Shown: positions 1-9,789 of the stretch, piece by piece
Numbering within the stretch: the first letter of the stretch is position 1
How the letters are laid out: the number at the start of each line of letters is the position of its first letter
From: Neocallimastix lanati (nom. inval.)
Lineage: Eukaryota > Neocallimastigomycota > Neocallimastigomycetes > Neocallimastigales > Neocallimastigaceae
NCBI GenBank assembly: GCA_016946835.1
Contig: JACVTC010000104.1
Coordinates: forward strand, 130,001-142,500
Length of the DNA stretch: 12,500 nucleotides
Direction: 5' to 3'
Notes under the pieces: model-generated
What the model saw: only the letters and a program-made list of their open reading frames with translations
Told to the model about the DNA's origin: nothing
The model's database searches: none
Translations under genes and position numbers: made by a program

Positions 1-12
1 TTTTTTAATTAA

Positions 13-1296
13 TTATTTCTTACCTGAAGCTAAATCATGAATATTTGATTGATCTAAATCATTAGTTGATTTATTATTAGTTATTTTTCTTTTCTTTGAA
101 CTTTTTGTTTTGGTTGATGAATTCTTTAGTACACTATTAGTATTATTATCATTATCTATAGGTATATTGCCATTATTTTTATTGGATGAATTACTATTAT
201 TGACTGGATAGAAATGAACAGTAGAATTATTATTATTATTATTAACATTTTTATTGGATGTCACAATAACAGTACTAGCTATTTCTGTGCTTTCATTACC
301 AATAATATTAATTTTAGATCTTTTATTATTTCTTCTTTGAGAAGGTTTTAAAGATTTTGGCGGCAATAAAGATTTTCTTGGTGCATGTACTCCTCTTGTA
401 CCATTATTATTATTATTATTTGTATTCATATTCATATTCATATTATTATTATTATTATTATTATCGTTAATAGAAGTATTAATTTCTGAATTACGGTTAA
501 TATCAGGTTGCTTATTGTTAGGAGGAAGTTCATTTATTGAGGGTGATGGTTGATTTGATAAATCATCAGTAGACGAAATAGTTTTATCTACTATAGGTGA
601 ATCTGAATTTTTATTTGTATCATCATTATTACTAGGATTAGCAATATCATTTGTTGATTCATCGTTTGTATTATTTACTTTCTCTTTTTTATCTTTTTTA
701 TCATTTTTATCTTTAGTTTCATTCTTTTTATGCTTGGAATAAGCTTTCCTTGGATTATTCATTCCAACACATGGTGCATTTCCACTTGTTCTTAAATGTC
801 TATTTAAAGCATCTAAGCGTGCAAAAGCACGCTTACAATTTGGACATTGATATGGTTTTAAACCAGTATGAATTGAACGAATATGTCTTTTTAAATCATG
901 ATGTCTTGTAAACGCCTTTTAAATTTATAATGAATTTAAAATACATATAAAAAATTTTTTTATTAAATTTTTATAAAATTTATTATATTTTATTAATTTT
1001 ATTAGTATTTAAAATTATAATAACCTGTTGGCAAGTTTCACATTTAAAAGGTCTTTCACCACTATTAATTATTAAATATTTATATTAATTAATATCTATA
1101 AAATTTATTTACATATATATATGAAATTTATTTATAATATATATAAATATATATATTTATGGAAATGCTAATTGCATTATTTTTTTTTTAATTACCTATG
1201 TACAAAATAATGACTTTTTAAATTATGTTGACGAGAAAATGCTTGATTACAATGTTCACAAACATAAGGTCTTTCAGGTGTAGCTCCAACATTCAT
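13..1296 (-). CDS. C2H2 zinc-finger protein with Asn-rich tail, three exons
   Basis: Spliced gene: exon 1 1296-1196, exon 2 1061-1025, exon 3 915-13, giving about 346 aa. The start ATG at 1296 has an in-frame TAA four codons upstream and no splice acceptor between them. Finger 1 uses C13, C16, H29, H33. Finger 2 uses C41, C44, H57, H62 and is joined through the HSGERPF linker that is completed across intron 1. Finger 3 has C70, C73 and H86, but its last ligand is probably C95 (H-x8-C). The finger wording (FTRHHDLKRH, FARLDALNRH) is typical of fungal transcription factors, so a nuclear DNA-binding role is likely. The rest, from about residue 98, is low complexity with Lys/Asp/Asn-rich stretches, Asn and Met-Asn runs, and basic patches that could serve nuclear import. 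The target and ortholog are unknown, and I do not assign a name such as Crz1 or Azf1. The splice model is inferred from frame and finger continuity. Confidence 0.85.
916..1024 (-). other. Intron 2 of the zinc-finger gene
   Basis: 109-base AT-rich intron, GTTATT donor and TTAAAAG acceptor, phase 0. It interrupts finger 2 just after CETCQQ, and splicing joins it to AFTRHHDLKRH, completing a normal C2H2 finger. Confidence 0.8.
1062..1195 (-). other. Intron 1 of the zinc-finger gene
   Basis: 134-base AT-rich intron, GTAATT at the 5' end and TTAATAG at the 3' end. It splits a Ser codon (AG|T) in the linker between fingers 1 and 2, restoring HSGERPF, which is strong support for the splice. Confidence 0.8.
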
Positions 1297-1738
1297 TTTT
1301 TGTTTTTAATTAATTCTAAATACTATTACCTACAATTAAAAATATATAATTAATAATATATTTTTACATATCATAAAATTTTTATTATATTTAATAAATA
1401 TAATAGTAATAACAATAATAAAAATAGATATGTTGTGTTGAATTATATAAACTAATTGAAAATTTTTATAAAAACAATAATTTTAAAATAAACCCTTATT
1501 AAAATTTCAATTCTTTTAATAAATTTTACTTAACATTATTTTAAATTATAAAAAAATTTTATAAATTACTAATAAGAATTTTATTTTATTTTACTTTTTT
1601 TTTTATTTATATTAAACTTTAGATTTACATTTCGGAATAAACTTTTAATCGAATAATTATAAAATATTATAAATGAAAGAATGTAAAAATAAATATTATA
1701 TTTGTAAATTATATAATTTACCTTTTATATCTATTGTA

Positions 1739-1774
<36 letters not shown>

Positions 1775-2640
1775 AAATCTCTTTTTTTATATAGCGTGTT
1801 TTTATTAAATGTATACAGTAAATTGAATTTTGAATTAAAAATTTTTAATTTGTAATTCTAAAAATTTAATTAATAGCTATAATAAAGATATATTAATTAT
1901 TTACAATAACATTAGATATTATTTAAAATTTAAAAAAAAAATATATATATATATATTTATATATATATATAAGTAAAAAATAAAAAAATATATAAATTTG
2001 AAATTTATATGTATAAATTATACCATTCAGTTTTATAACATAGAATATATTCACTAAAAAAAATTTATTATATAATTATTTAAAAAATATTAATATTATA
2101 TATATATATATATTTTTTTTTTAAATTAAAAAAATAGAAAAAAAAATAATTATTTGTTATAAAATAAAATAATATTATTTATTTATAAATATTCTAAAAT
2201 ATAAGTATTAAATTTTTATAATAATTATAATGTTATATATTAAGTAATATATAAAATATTAAATTTCATCATTTATTAAAAGTGTGGCAGAAAATGGCTT
2301 TTATAAAAAAAAAACGTGGCTTATCAAAAATTAGAATATATAATTAAATTTTTAAATTTCATTGATTAAAAAATTAACACAAATAATTTATTATTAATTA
2401 ATAATCAAAATCTATATTAGCCATATCAATAACAATTGTAATACATTACATTTACATTACATTAGTATTAATATATTTATTCATATACATGTACACAATA
2501 TTATTATTAACTACACTATTACAGAAAAATATAAAATAGAAAACTTTTTATTTTATACGATTTGGTTTAAAAAATTTATATAATTTGAAATATAATTAAA
2601 AAAAAAATAATTAAAAATTCCAAATTTAGGTTCATTTCCT
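1297..2640. other. AT-rich intergenic DNA, no gene seen
   Basis: Upstream region of the zinc-finger gene and beyond. It holds A/T homopolymers, TA-dinucleotide tracts near 1940-1972 and 2098-2112, and a slightly richer patch at 2281-2325 (GTGGCAGAAAATGGC then CGTGGCTT). A short reading frame at 1673-1855 runs through the T tract as poly-Phe and looks like chance. A minus-strand TGTAG|GTAAT at about 1330 could be a splice acceptor of a 5'-UTR intron of the zinc-finger gene, but this is unproven. The stretch 2430-2465 has short ACATT repeats. Confidence 0.6.
1742..1773. repeat. T32 homopolymer
   Basis: Uninterrupted run of 32 T, about 446 bases upstream of the zinc-finger start codon. In yeasts, such tracts exclude nucleosomes near promoters; a role here is only a guess. 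Confidence 0.9.
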
Positions 2641-3260
2641 TAGTTTTTTTGGATGCTTGAATATTGTTTGACTATTGAAGCTTTCTGTAAATTGGTACAA
2701 ACTTTTTGTTCTGGTCTCTATATTAACACTTGTAGCCAAAACTAATAAACCTGTTTTTTTTCTAGACATCTAAAATAGATAACTCCTTAAACTATTCTAT
2801 TATTTTTATCTGAACCATTATCATATAATCCTATACTAACCCATGTTTTATTTTTACCTTCTGGTATATTCATATATATATGCTACATCTAGTTTTGCAT
2901 TTGATAAGGGTCATTAATATCCATTTGATGAATATGGAATTTATATTGAACAGCTATTGCTGAAATAATTCTTTATGCATCTTGTTTTAAAATGGGTGAG
3001 AAAGTGTTTGTATAATCAACTCTAGGTACTTGAACGAAACTCCTTTCAACTAATCTTACTTTTCTTTTGACAATTTTTTCCTTCAGAATTCTTCTTATAT
3101 TTTAAAACCATCTTGTAGTAGTTACATTAGCATTTTTAGGTACATCTTTAATAATTTTATATACTTTCATATTTTTCATATTACCTAATTCTTCTTTTCC
3201 AGCTTAAGAATGGTTAGGACCATACAGGTTACTGTAGAGGGCGGGATTCGAATCCTCGGC
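2640..3260 (-). pseudogene. Decayed Ty1/copia reverse transcriptase relic
   Basis: The minus strand retains the N-terminal part of a copia-type RT: KEELGNMKNMKVYKI, then VPKNANVTTTRW, then DYTNTFSP, IHQMDIN and YMNIPEG, in the order and spacing of copia polymerases. Reading runs from about 3245 down to about 2840. Upstream, GPNHS at about 3222-3208 fits the usual segment before the RT. Stops interrupt the frame (after GPNHS, after RWF, after LKQDA, and in the LNAKL-like region). Two nearly compensating frame slips lie around 3070-3105, where an LKYKKNSEGK-like piece is read in another frame. The catalytic YVDD block is not recognisable. 2640-2780 could be a worn RNase H remnant, but this is weak. 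Non-functional. Confidence 0.75.
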
Positions 3261-3261
3261 A

Positions 3262-3930
3262 TTTTATGTGCAATAATTTTTAATAGTATCGTTATATTTA
3301 ATTAACCTTTATTAATATATTTTAATTTATAAAACCCAATTAACCAAGGGTCTTCTCTAAACTACAATAAAGAAGAGTAGTTATTAGGAAATCTTTATAA
3401 TAATTTAATAAATATTAATAATAATAAATATACATTTAAAATATATTATATCGGAGTATAGTATAATATATAATAAATATATATTAAAATAATAAATATA
3501 ATAAATATAACTATATAATTCTTAAAATGAAAATAAGAATAATAAAGTTAAATATATAAGAATATAATTATATAATAAATATGAATATAATAAATAATAT
3601 CAACTATATATATTTAATTATAATTAAAATAACTAAAACTATTTCATTATATTATATATTATAATATATAGAAGTATTATGTATTTTTAATATAAACTTT
3701 AAAATAAATATGCATAGTTAAATTATACATATAATAATATTCTTATTATATATTTAGAAGAAATTAACTATTTAATTTAATATATTTAATATATTTCATA
3801 TTATAATGAATAATATATATATATAAATATTGAATAATATATGAATAAGAAATTATTTCAAATATTATTATTGACAAAAGAGATATAAATTTAATACAAA
3901 TATGTTGCTACACATATTTGTTTTATATCA
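3262..3930 (-). repeat. LTR copy A, gypsy family, possible 3' LTR
   Basis: Shares its ends with the LTR at 10499-10879. An 18-base identical block (TTTTATGTGCAATAATTT) lies at the low-coordinate end, and the last 35 bases (3896-3930, ending TATATCA) differ at one position. A minus-strand AATAAAG signal at about 3307-3313 matches one in the other copy, so orientation is minus. The interior is about 300 bases longer and hardly alignable, and the low end lacks the TGATATACGAG start of the other copy, running straight into the copia relic. It could be the 3' LTR of the gypsy element or an independent older or solo LTR. No target duplication or polypurine tract was found to decide. Confidence 0.65.
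3897..3920. repeat. Terminal palindrome of LTR copy A
   Basis: Perfect 9-bp inverted repeat CAAATATGT / ACATATTTG around a 6-base spacer (TGCTAC), ten bases from the LTR end. The same structure is at 10846-10869 in the other LTR. Confidence 0.85.
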
Positions 3931-4191
3931 GAAATTCCCTAGCTAAAATAGCTGATTACTAGTGAAATTGAAATTTATCTCTATACATGAACAATTCTCA
4001 ATTGAATCTGTAAATTAGCTACAAATTCAATAATAAGTTGAAATGATCATAGTTCAAATAAGGAAAAATATAAAATTGAAAGAAATTTTATATTTTTGTG
4101 AATAATTATTATAATCTGTATTAATGAAGATTAATTGTATTTGAAAATTTTATAAAATTTTTAACTCAATTTTTGGAAATTTTTCATTAAT

Positions 4192-4196
4192 AAAAA

Positions 4197-4234
<38 letters not shown>
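4192..4234. repeat. A9T34 homopolymer block
   Basis: Nine A followed by 34 uninterrupted T. It reads as a 34-base poly(A) tract followed by nine T on the gypsy transcript strand. Confidence 0.9.
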
Positions 4235-4240
<6 letters not shown>

Positions 4241-4358
4241 ATTATATAGATATTATAATAATTGAATAATATATATAATTATTAATAATTAATTTTGAAA
4301 TTTAAATTGGAAATGTAATTTTAGAATTTTATTTTGAAATTTTGAAATTTCAATTTCG

Positions 4359-4359
<1 letters not shown>

Positions 4360-4396
<37 letters not shown>
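4360..4396. repeat. T26A11 homopolymer block
   Basis: 26 T followed by 11 A, also in the 3' non-coding part of the gypsy element and capable of hairpin pairing with itself. Confidence 0.9.
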
Positions 4397-4579
4397 TAAA
4401 ATAAAATTAATTATGAAATATATATATAATATATATAAGTTAAATGTCCTATTAGCATAAATATGAATAATATTTTGCTATTTTAACTGAAAATATTAAA
4501 ATGAATTGCTGAAATTTAAATTCAAAATTTTGAAATTTATTATTATTTATTATATTTTTGTATTTATAATTGATTTTAC

Positions 4580-5533
4580 TTATTCTCTATAAGGTAGAAT
4601 ATTTTTAATATGGATATTTCTTTTTAATATTACTCCTGACCTATCTTCTTGTAGTTTCACCGTATTCCAAGTTATTTCTTTTATCGTATAAGGGCCAATG
4701 TAGTATGGGTCCAATTTTTGTCTTTGAAATAATTTAATTTTTACCTTATCACCAACTTTATACTCAGGAAGTTTTTCCATACTTCTTTTCGCTTTTCTTC
4801 TAGTCTTCCAATAATTAATTGTACCCAATTTTTTGTTTACAGCATCCTTTACCCATTTAGTATGTTCCAAAATTCTTTCAATTAATACTTCGTCAATTGA
4901 GCATTCAACAGATTCCTCCAAAGAATTCAATAAGGTAATTTCATTAGGAAGTAAATCTTCTCTTCCATATAAAAGTTCAAAACTAGAGTATCCACTAACA
5001 GAGGATTTTGCCGTCCTAATAGCCCATAAAGCCAACGGTAACAGAGTATCCCATTCGTCGTTCTTACCAGCAAAATTCCTTAACTGTTTGCCTATTTCTC
5101 GGTTTCTATTTTCCACTAAACCATTAGAAGGTGGATGATAATTAGCAACAAAATGAATGTAAACTCCATATAAATCTAAGAAAATTTTTGTATAATCACT
5201 GTTCAATTGTGGTCCATTATCCATATTAATTATTTGGGGTAGTCTATGCCTACTAAACTCATTCACTAAGAAATCAACCACATCTTGAGAAGTAACAGAA
5301 GGATAAGCTTCTGCTTCAGTCCATAAAGTGAAATAATCTACACAAACAATTATATATTTATTACCTTTAGTAGTAGTTTTTAAAGGTCCAATAATATCTA
5401 GGCCCATTCTAACAAAAGGAGCTTCTATAGGAGTTCGAAATATTTCAACCAAATTAGAAAGGGGCTCAGATCTATTAAGTTGACATATTTTACAAATAGA
5501 TATATATTTTTTTATATCTAAAATCATATTTTT
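4580..5533 (-). pseudogene. Gypsy integrase (DD35E) with GPY/F module
   Basis: 315 readable residues from the ATG at 5527, continuing in frame with the RT/RNase H part except for one TGA at 5536-5534. Residues numbered from that ATG: C12 and C15 complete the H2C2 zinc site whose histidines lie upstream of the stop. The catalytic core has D44 (GLDIIGP), D103 (MDNGPQ) and E139 (NGLVEN), with 35 residues between D103 and E139. This is the enzyme that inserts the cDNA into the host chromosome. A GPY/F module (YYIGPYTI, 278-280) follows near the C terminus, and the protein ends in LPYRE with no chromodomain. All catalytic residues are present. The ATG at 5527 is an internal Met, not a natural start; integrase would be cut from a polyprotein. 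Confidence 0.9.
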
Positions 5534-7508
5534 TCAATAGTAATTTTTCTTAATTCTATCATACGTCTTTTGTAACCCTTCATGGCCGATTCTATGAGCC
5601 ATTCCGATAATTTTTATCTTTTCTAGATAATCATCTATCACTAGTTTTAGTTTATCTTTATCTCTAATAAATGTTTTATCATCTATAGTAACAATTCTAT
5701 CTTTTAAAAACTTTTTCATGAATTCCGAGATATATTTTTCATTTTCGACTTCGTCCAAAAAGTTTGATTGATCATCTTCATTATTGTTATTACCAATAAT
5801 TTCTACATTATTTTCATCAACAATGTTATTATTATTTTCAATATTATTTTCCAAATTATTATTATTATCTTCAACAATAGCATTTACTACAATATTTTCT
5901 TTTTTTCTAATGCGAGATAATGCATCAGCAATAATGTTCCTTTTCCCTGGTTGGTAGACAACTTTTACTTGTAGTTGACTGAATAAATCACACCAGCGAG
6001 CGTGTTTACTAGTATTAGGTTCACATTTCATAATGATAGGGACTAAAGGTTGATGATCTGTATACAGTATTGTCTGGAACGGATTACCTAATATATATTG
6101 TTTAAATTTATTTACACAAAAATATGCCGCGGTACCTTCTAATTCTGTTATCGGGTAATTAAGTTCTGACTTATGCAGGGAACGACTAATATAAAATACT
6201 GGGTGTTCTACTTCATCATTATATAGTTGCAATAAAACACCACCAATTCCTTGATAACTAGCATCAATGCGTATAATAAATGGTTTATCATAACGTGGAT
6301 AACACAAAATAGGTGCTTGACAAAGAGCTTCCTTTAATTTTTCTATACTAGTAGTATGCTCATTAGTCCATTCAAAAGTAGAATTTTTCCTTAGTAATTT
6401 GCATAACGAGGAAGTTAATGTAGCATAATTTTCAATAAAATTCCTATAGTAATCCACCATTCCAAGAAAAGAACGTAATTCCGTAACATTAGAAGGATTA
6501 TCTAATTTCTTTATTGCATCAATCTTCTTTTCTAGTGGTAATAATCCTTTGTTTGAAATCGTATGTCCTAAAGCCTCCACTTCAAAAACACAAAAATGAC
6601 ATTTCTCAATATTCATTTTTAATTTAAATTTTCTGAGAATTTTAAATACATTTGTTAGGTCGATTAAATGTTGTTCAATGGATGGTGAATAGACAATAAT
6701 ATCGTCAAGATAAATCTGAACACATTTATTAATTAAGTCAAAGAAAATCCTATTCATTTCGCGTTGGAAGGTTGCAGGAGCATTAGTCAATCCGAAAGGC
6801 ATTACTTTAAAGTAATAATTTCCAAATTTAGTTGTAAAAGAAGTAATTTCTTGGTCGCTTTCATACATGGGTATCTGGTGATACCCACTAAAAAGATCAA
6901 TAGTAGAAAATATTACTGCATCTTTCAATGCATCAAAAATTTCTTGAATTATAGGGATGGCATAAGCATCTTTTTTTGTTATTTTATTTAATAACCTATA
7001 ATCTATACACAGTCTCCATCTACCATTTTTCTTTGGTACTAAAACAATAGGTGAAGACCAAGGTGGATGAGAAGGTGAGATTAATCCTTTGTCTATTAAT
7101 TTTTTTAATTCTTCTTTTAGTGCTAAAAGTTGTACCTGGGAGATCCTATATGCCTTTTGTTTTATTGGCTTGCTACCTTCTAGTAATTCAATATGGTGAG
7201 GTAGCAATTTGGATGGTTCTAAATCATCACTAGATATAGCTATTACATCTGAATATGAAGTTAATATGGATTTAATTTCATTTTTAAAATTTTCATCTTT
7301 GATATCCATATTGCTGATTAATTCTTCCAAAATTTTATTTTTATTAGTTGTATTAATTTTATTGGTACTAATTACATTATTAATACTAGTATTATTCTCT
7401 AATATATAGCAAAACATACACTGTGTATGAAGTTCATGCACATCTTCCAAAAGAACCAATGGGACCGCACTAAAGGTAAACACACCATTAACATTATTAA
7501 TACCCTTT
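5534..7508 (-). pseudogene. Gypsy reverse transcriptase and RNase H
   Basis: Open for about 650 codons. Numbering from the Met at 7483: RT spans about 110-290 with the first catalytic Asp at D196 (STIDLFSG), MPFGLTNAPATF at 228-239 and the active-site YLDD at 258-261. The thumb and connection run to about 360 (LGMVDYYRNFI). RNase H spans about 400-523 with D407 (IDAS), an acidic E447/E449 pair (ITELEG), D476 (YTDHQ) and D520 (IIADALSR). An Asn-rich linker (about 535-575) leads to H630 and H634, the first half of the integrase zinc site. It copies element RNA into DNA in cytoplasmic particles. Translation would enter from the protease frame, interrupted by a one-base slip at about 7506-7510. 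It ends at TGA 5536-5534, where related elements have Trp (NYYW). Confidence 0.92.
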
Positions 7509-8797
7509 TTACGTATAAATATTTACTATCTGCATCTACTAATAATTTATAATCTGCTTGTGTTTTTAAATTAATTATTATATCAAATATTGAGTCATCA
7601 TTATCAAATACTCTAAAGACTGCATTAATTTTTAGAGTACCAATTTGTACTTCTAATTTTACCATTTCATAAACACGTTCTTCCGTATTAGATAATACCT
7701 GATGCACTCTACCAGAAGTAGAACCAACTATGGTATAATTTTTAATATTTTTATTTAGAAAATTTCTGGTTACCAAATTTGTATTACTACCACCATCAAT
7801 TAATACAGCAGCAGAATGACCATTAACTGTACCATTGACTATAGCAATATCGTGCTCTTGAATTTCTCTTGTAGCGTAGCAATGGGTAGGATTATTTACT
7901 ATTTCAAATTCTTCTATATCATTATGATATTCTGCACATCCTACCACTGCATCATTATCCTCTGTTCTTACCTTTTTAAAACTTTTAGTGATATCCGAAC
8001 GTAGGGCACTACTTATACCTATTAATTGGGCCAAAGTAATATTTGCTGGGGTATTTTGTAATTCTTCTATAATATCATAAGGTTCAATACCCTCTAATAA
8101 TTTAATGATTTGGCCTACCCTAGTAGTTTTTTCCTTCTTATTATTTTGTTCCAATATTTTTGTACTATTATTTTTATCGTTAAATTTATTACTAATATTA
8201 GATGCAGGTATATTTAATTCCACTGAATCTATGTCAATTTTGTTTTCCAATGTGTCATTTTTATTATTATTTTTATTATTTTTATTATTATTATTATTAT
8301 TATTTATATTATTACTATTATTATTATTATTATTATTTGTAGTCAAGTTGGATGTATCATTATTGCTATTATAATTACTTGAATTATTATTAATTAAATT
8401 TCCATTAATATTATTATTATTGATATTATTTTCATTATTATTATTACTTCCTTTATTCTTAATATTATTCTTAATATTATTATTTAAATTTGATTTTAGA
8501 ATTTTACGATTTCGTAAATTGTATAAGATATTATTGTTAACATTATCACTTATATTTAAATCGTTATTGTTATTTTCATTTATATTGTTATTGTAATTGT
8601 TATTATTTATTTTAATATTATTATTGTTTTTATAATTTCTTTTTGCCTTAGGTAGAGATGCATATTTTTCATCTCTACTACGTTTTGCTGCAGCAATAAT
8701 TTCATCATAATTATTGTTCCATGTTGCTGCAGTTATTACTGGAGAAGTGGCAATTTGATTAAGGGAAGTTTGCCTTCTTCCATCATTCAGTATTTTT
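7506..8797 (-). pseudogene. Gypsy aspartic protease with Asn-rich linker
   Basis: One reading frame between two frame breaks. The first part (ILNDGRRQTSLNQ, then AAAKRSRDEKY) follows the nucleocapsid knuckle as in related Gag proteins. It is followed by roughly 150 residues dominated by Asn. The retropepsin begins near 7860: the active-site motif is VLIDGGSN, with the catalytic Asp codon at 7795-7797, and a later hydrophobic segment FDIIINLKTQADY corresponds to the family's ILG-type strand. The enzyme would be a homodimer that cleaves the Gag-Pol polyprotein. DGG replaces the usual DS/TG triplet after the Asp, although the Asp itself is kept. The frame leaves coding meaning at about 7508, where the RT frame takes over. 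There is no genuine start codon within this piece. Confidence 0.85.
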
Positions 8798-8852
8798 GTA
8801 AATTAAAATAATTTATATAATTTGGATCTTGCTTAATTTTGGTTAATTCGGC

Positions 8853-8894
8853 ACAATCCTTAACAAGATGACCAGGTTGGTTACAGAAATAGCA
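8853..8894 (-). other. CCHC zinc knuckle of gypsy nucleocapsid
   Basis: The minus strand encodes CYFCNQPGHLVKDC, a perfect C-x2-C-x4-H-x4-C RNA-binding knuckle. It lies in its own frame segment (about 9010-8795). A TAA at 8900-8898 stands two codons before the first Cys, and the segment is bounded by frame breaks on both sides. Confidence 0.9.
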
Positions 8895-9763
8895 TGTTTA
8901 AATCTGTAAACTCTGCATTCTATTTACCAAGTCATCCATTCCATCATTATTAGGTAGTTGATTGTTGTTAATTTTATAATTATTATTGTTTCTATTATTT
9001 AAATAATTATATTATATGGGTTATTAATTCCATTATTATTAAAATTATTTAGCATATTATGATTATTTCTATGAATGGGATTGGGAGGTATATTCGTGGG
9101 TGTATTCCTAGAGTTTCTAGAGTTTCTTCCACTAGTTCTATTCCAAGAATTGTTATAATTATAACCATTATTATTAGAGAATGAATTATTATGATAATTA
9201 TTTCTTTCATTCCTCCTATTATTCCTATTGTAATGTGATTCCTGTAATATTTTCTCATATTTTTCTGCTTTAGGGAATCACATTCCTCCATAGCTATTTT
9301 AGTATAAATCTGAGTCCTAGGTCTAAGAGCATTTTCATAATCTATAACCGAAATAGATGCTCTATCCTCTGTCTCTAGTAGGTCGTATAATTCTAAATAC
9401 CTGGTATTGAAATCATATACGGTTTCGATAATAATACGTTTTAATTGACGTAATTTATTATCTTTTTGGTTTTCTCTCCAATACCTTTTCTTTATTAGTT
9501 TCACACATTCATCTAATGTAAGAGGTCTATTTACTTCTGCTTCTTTTTCTTTCAACACTCTTACAATGTCGTCTTCAGCAGCGGCAATAATATAACTAAA
9601 TTTATTTTCATCAGTAGTAATGCCTTCTCTCTTAAACCAGTCATTGATCCTAAATTTCCAAAGTTCCGCGTCCCTACGAGATCCACCAATCCTTGGGTGA
9701 GTTTTTGCATCTACGTCTGACTTAGTGCTGTTGATACTATTATAATCACTACTAATATGTTCA

Positions 9764-9789
9764 CTACTACTACTACTACTACTACTACT
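9764..9789. repeat. (ACT)n microsatellite in gag
   Basis: About nine ACT units on the plus strand encode the N-terminal serine run of Gag (AGT codons). Confidence 0.85.

Larger units (their letters stand above)
3931..4579 (-). other. 3' non-coding part of the gypsy element
   Basis: AT-rich stretch between the integrase stop and LTR copy A. It contains two long T tracts (poly-A on the transcript strand) and a small hairpin AGCTA-AAA-TAGCT near 3943-3955. No purine-rich tract sits against the LTR end at 3930, which is unusual for a gypsy element. No gene seen. Confidence 0.6.

Noticed and set aside
1673-1855. 60-codon plus-strand ORF
   Set aside because: It reads through the T32 tract as poly-Phe, has no recognisable domain and lies in AT-rich intergenic DNA.
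2400-2470. 3' LTR start of the copia relic (minus-strand TTGTTATTGATATGG resembling the copia LTR tip)
   Set aside because: The match to TGTTGTTTGATATC is short and gapped in AT-rich DNA, and no second LTR feature supports it.
3196-3266. Functional tRNA gene
   Set aside because: Acceptor arms do not pair, the anticodon loop is 4 or 6 bases, and the T-arm closing position is A-C; only partial tRNA resemblance remains.
7500-7512. Programmed -1 frameshift between protease and RT
   Set aside because: GTA AAA AGG is not a canonical X-XXY-YYZ slippery site, protease/RT is an unusual place for one, and three similar slips elsewhere in the element favour decay or assembly error.
7051-8374. Several plus-strand ORFs opposite the gypsy pol (including Leu-rich ones resembling membrane segments)
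   Set aside because: They are complements of real protease/RT codons; the Leu runs are antisense to AAT/AAC asparagine runs.
8270-8460. ATT/TTA-rich repeat array as a CRISPR or satellite
   Set aside because: It is in frame with Gag-Pol and encodes an asparagine-rich linker; there are no spacers or fixed repeat units.
9049-9275. Ile-rich hydrophobic tail of the first gag frame (looks like a membrane segment)
   Set aside because: It is the Asn-rich nucleocapsid region read in the wrong frame after a one-base slip; the neighbouring frame gives sensible Gag sequence leading to the zinc knuckle.
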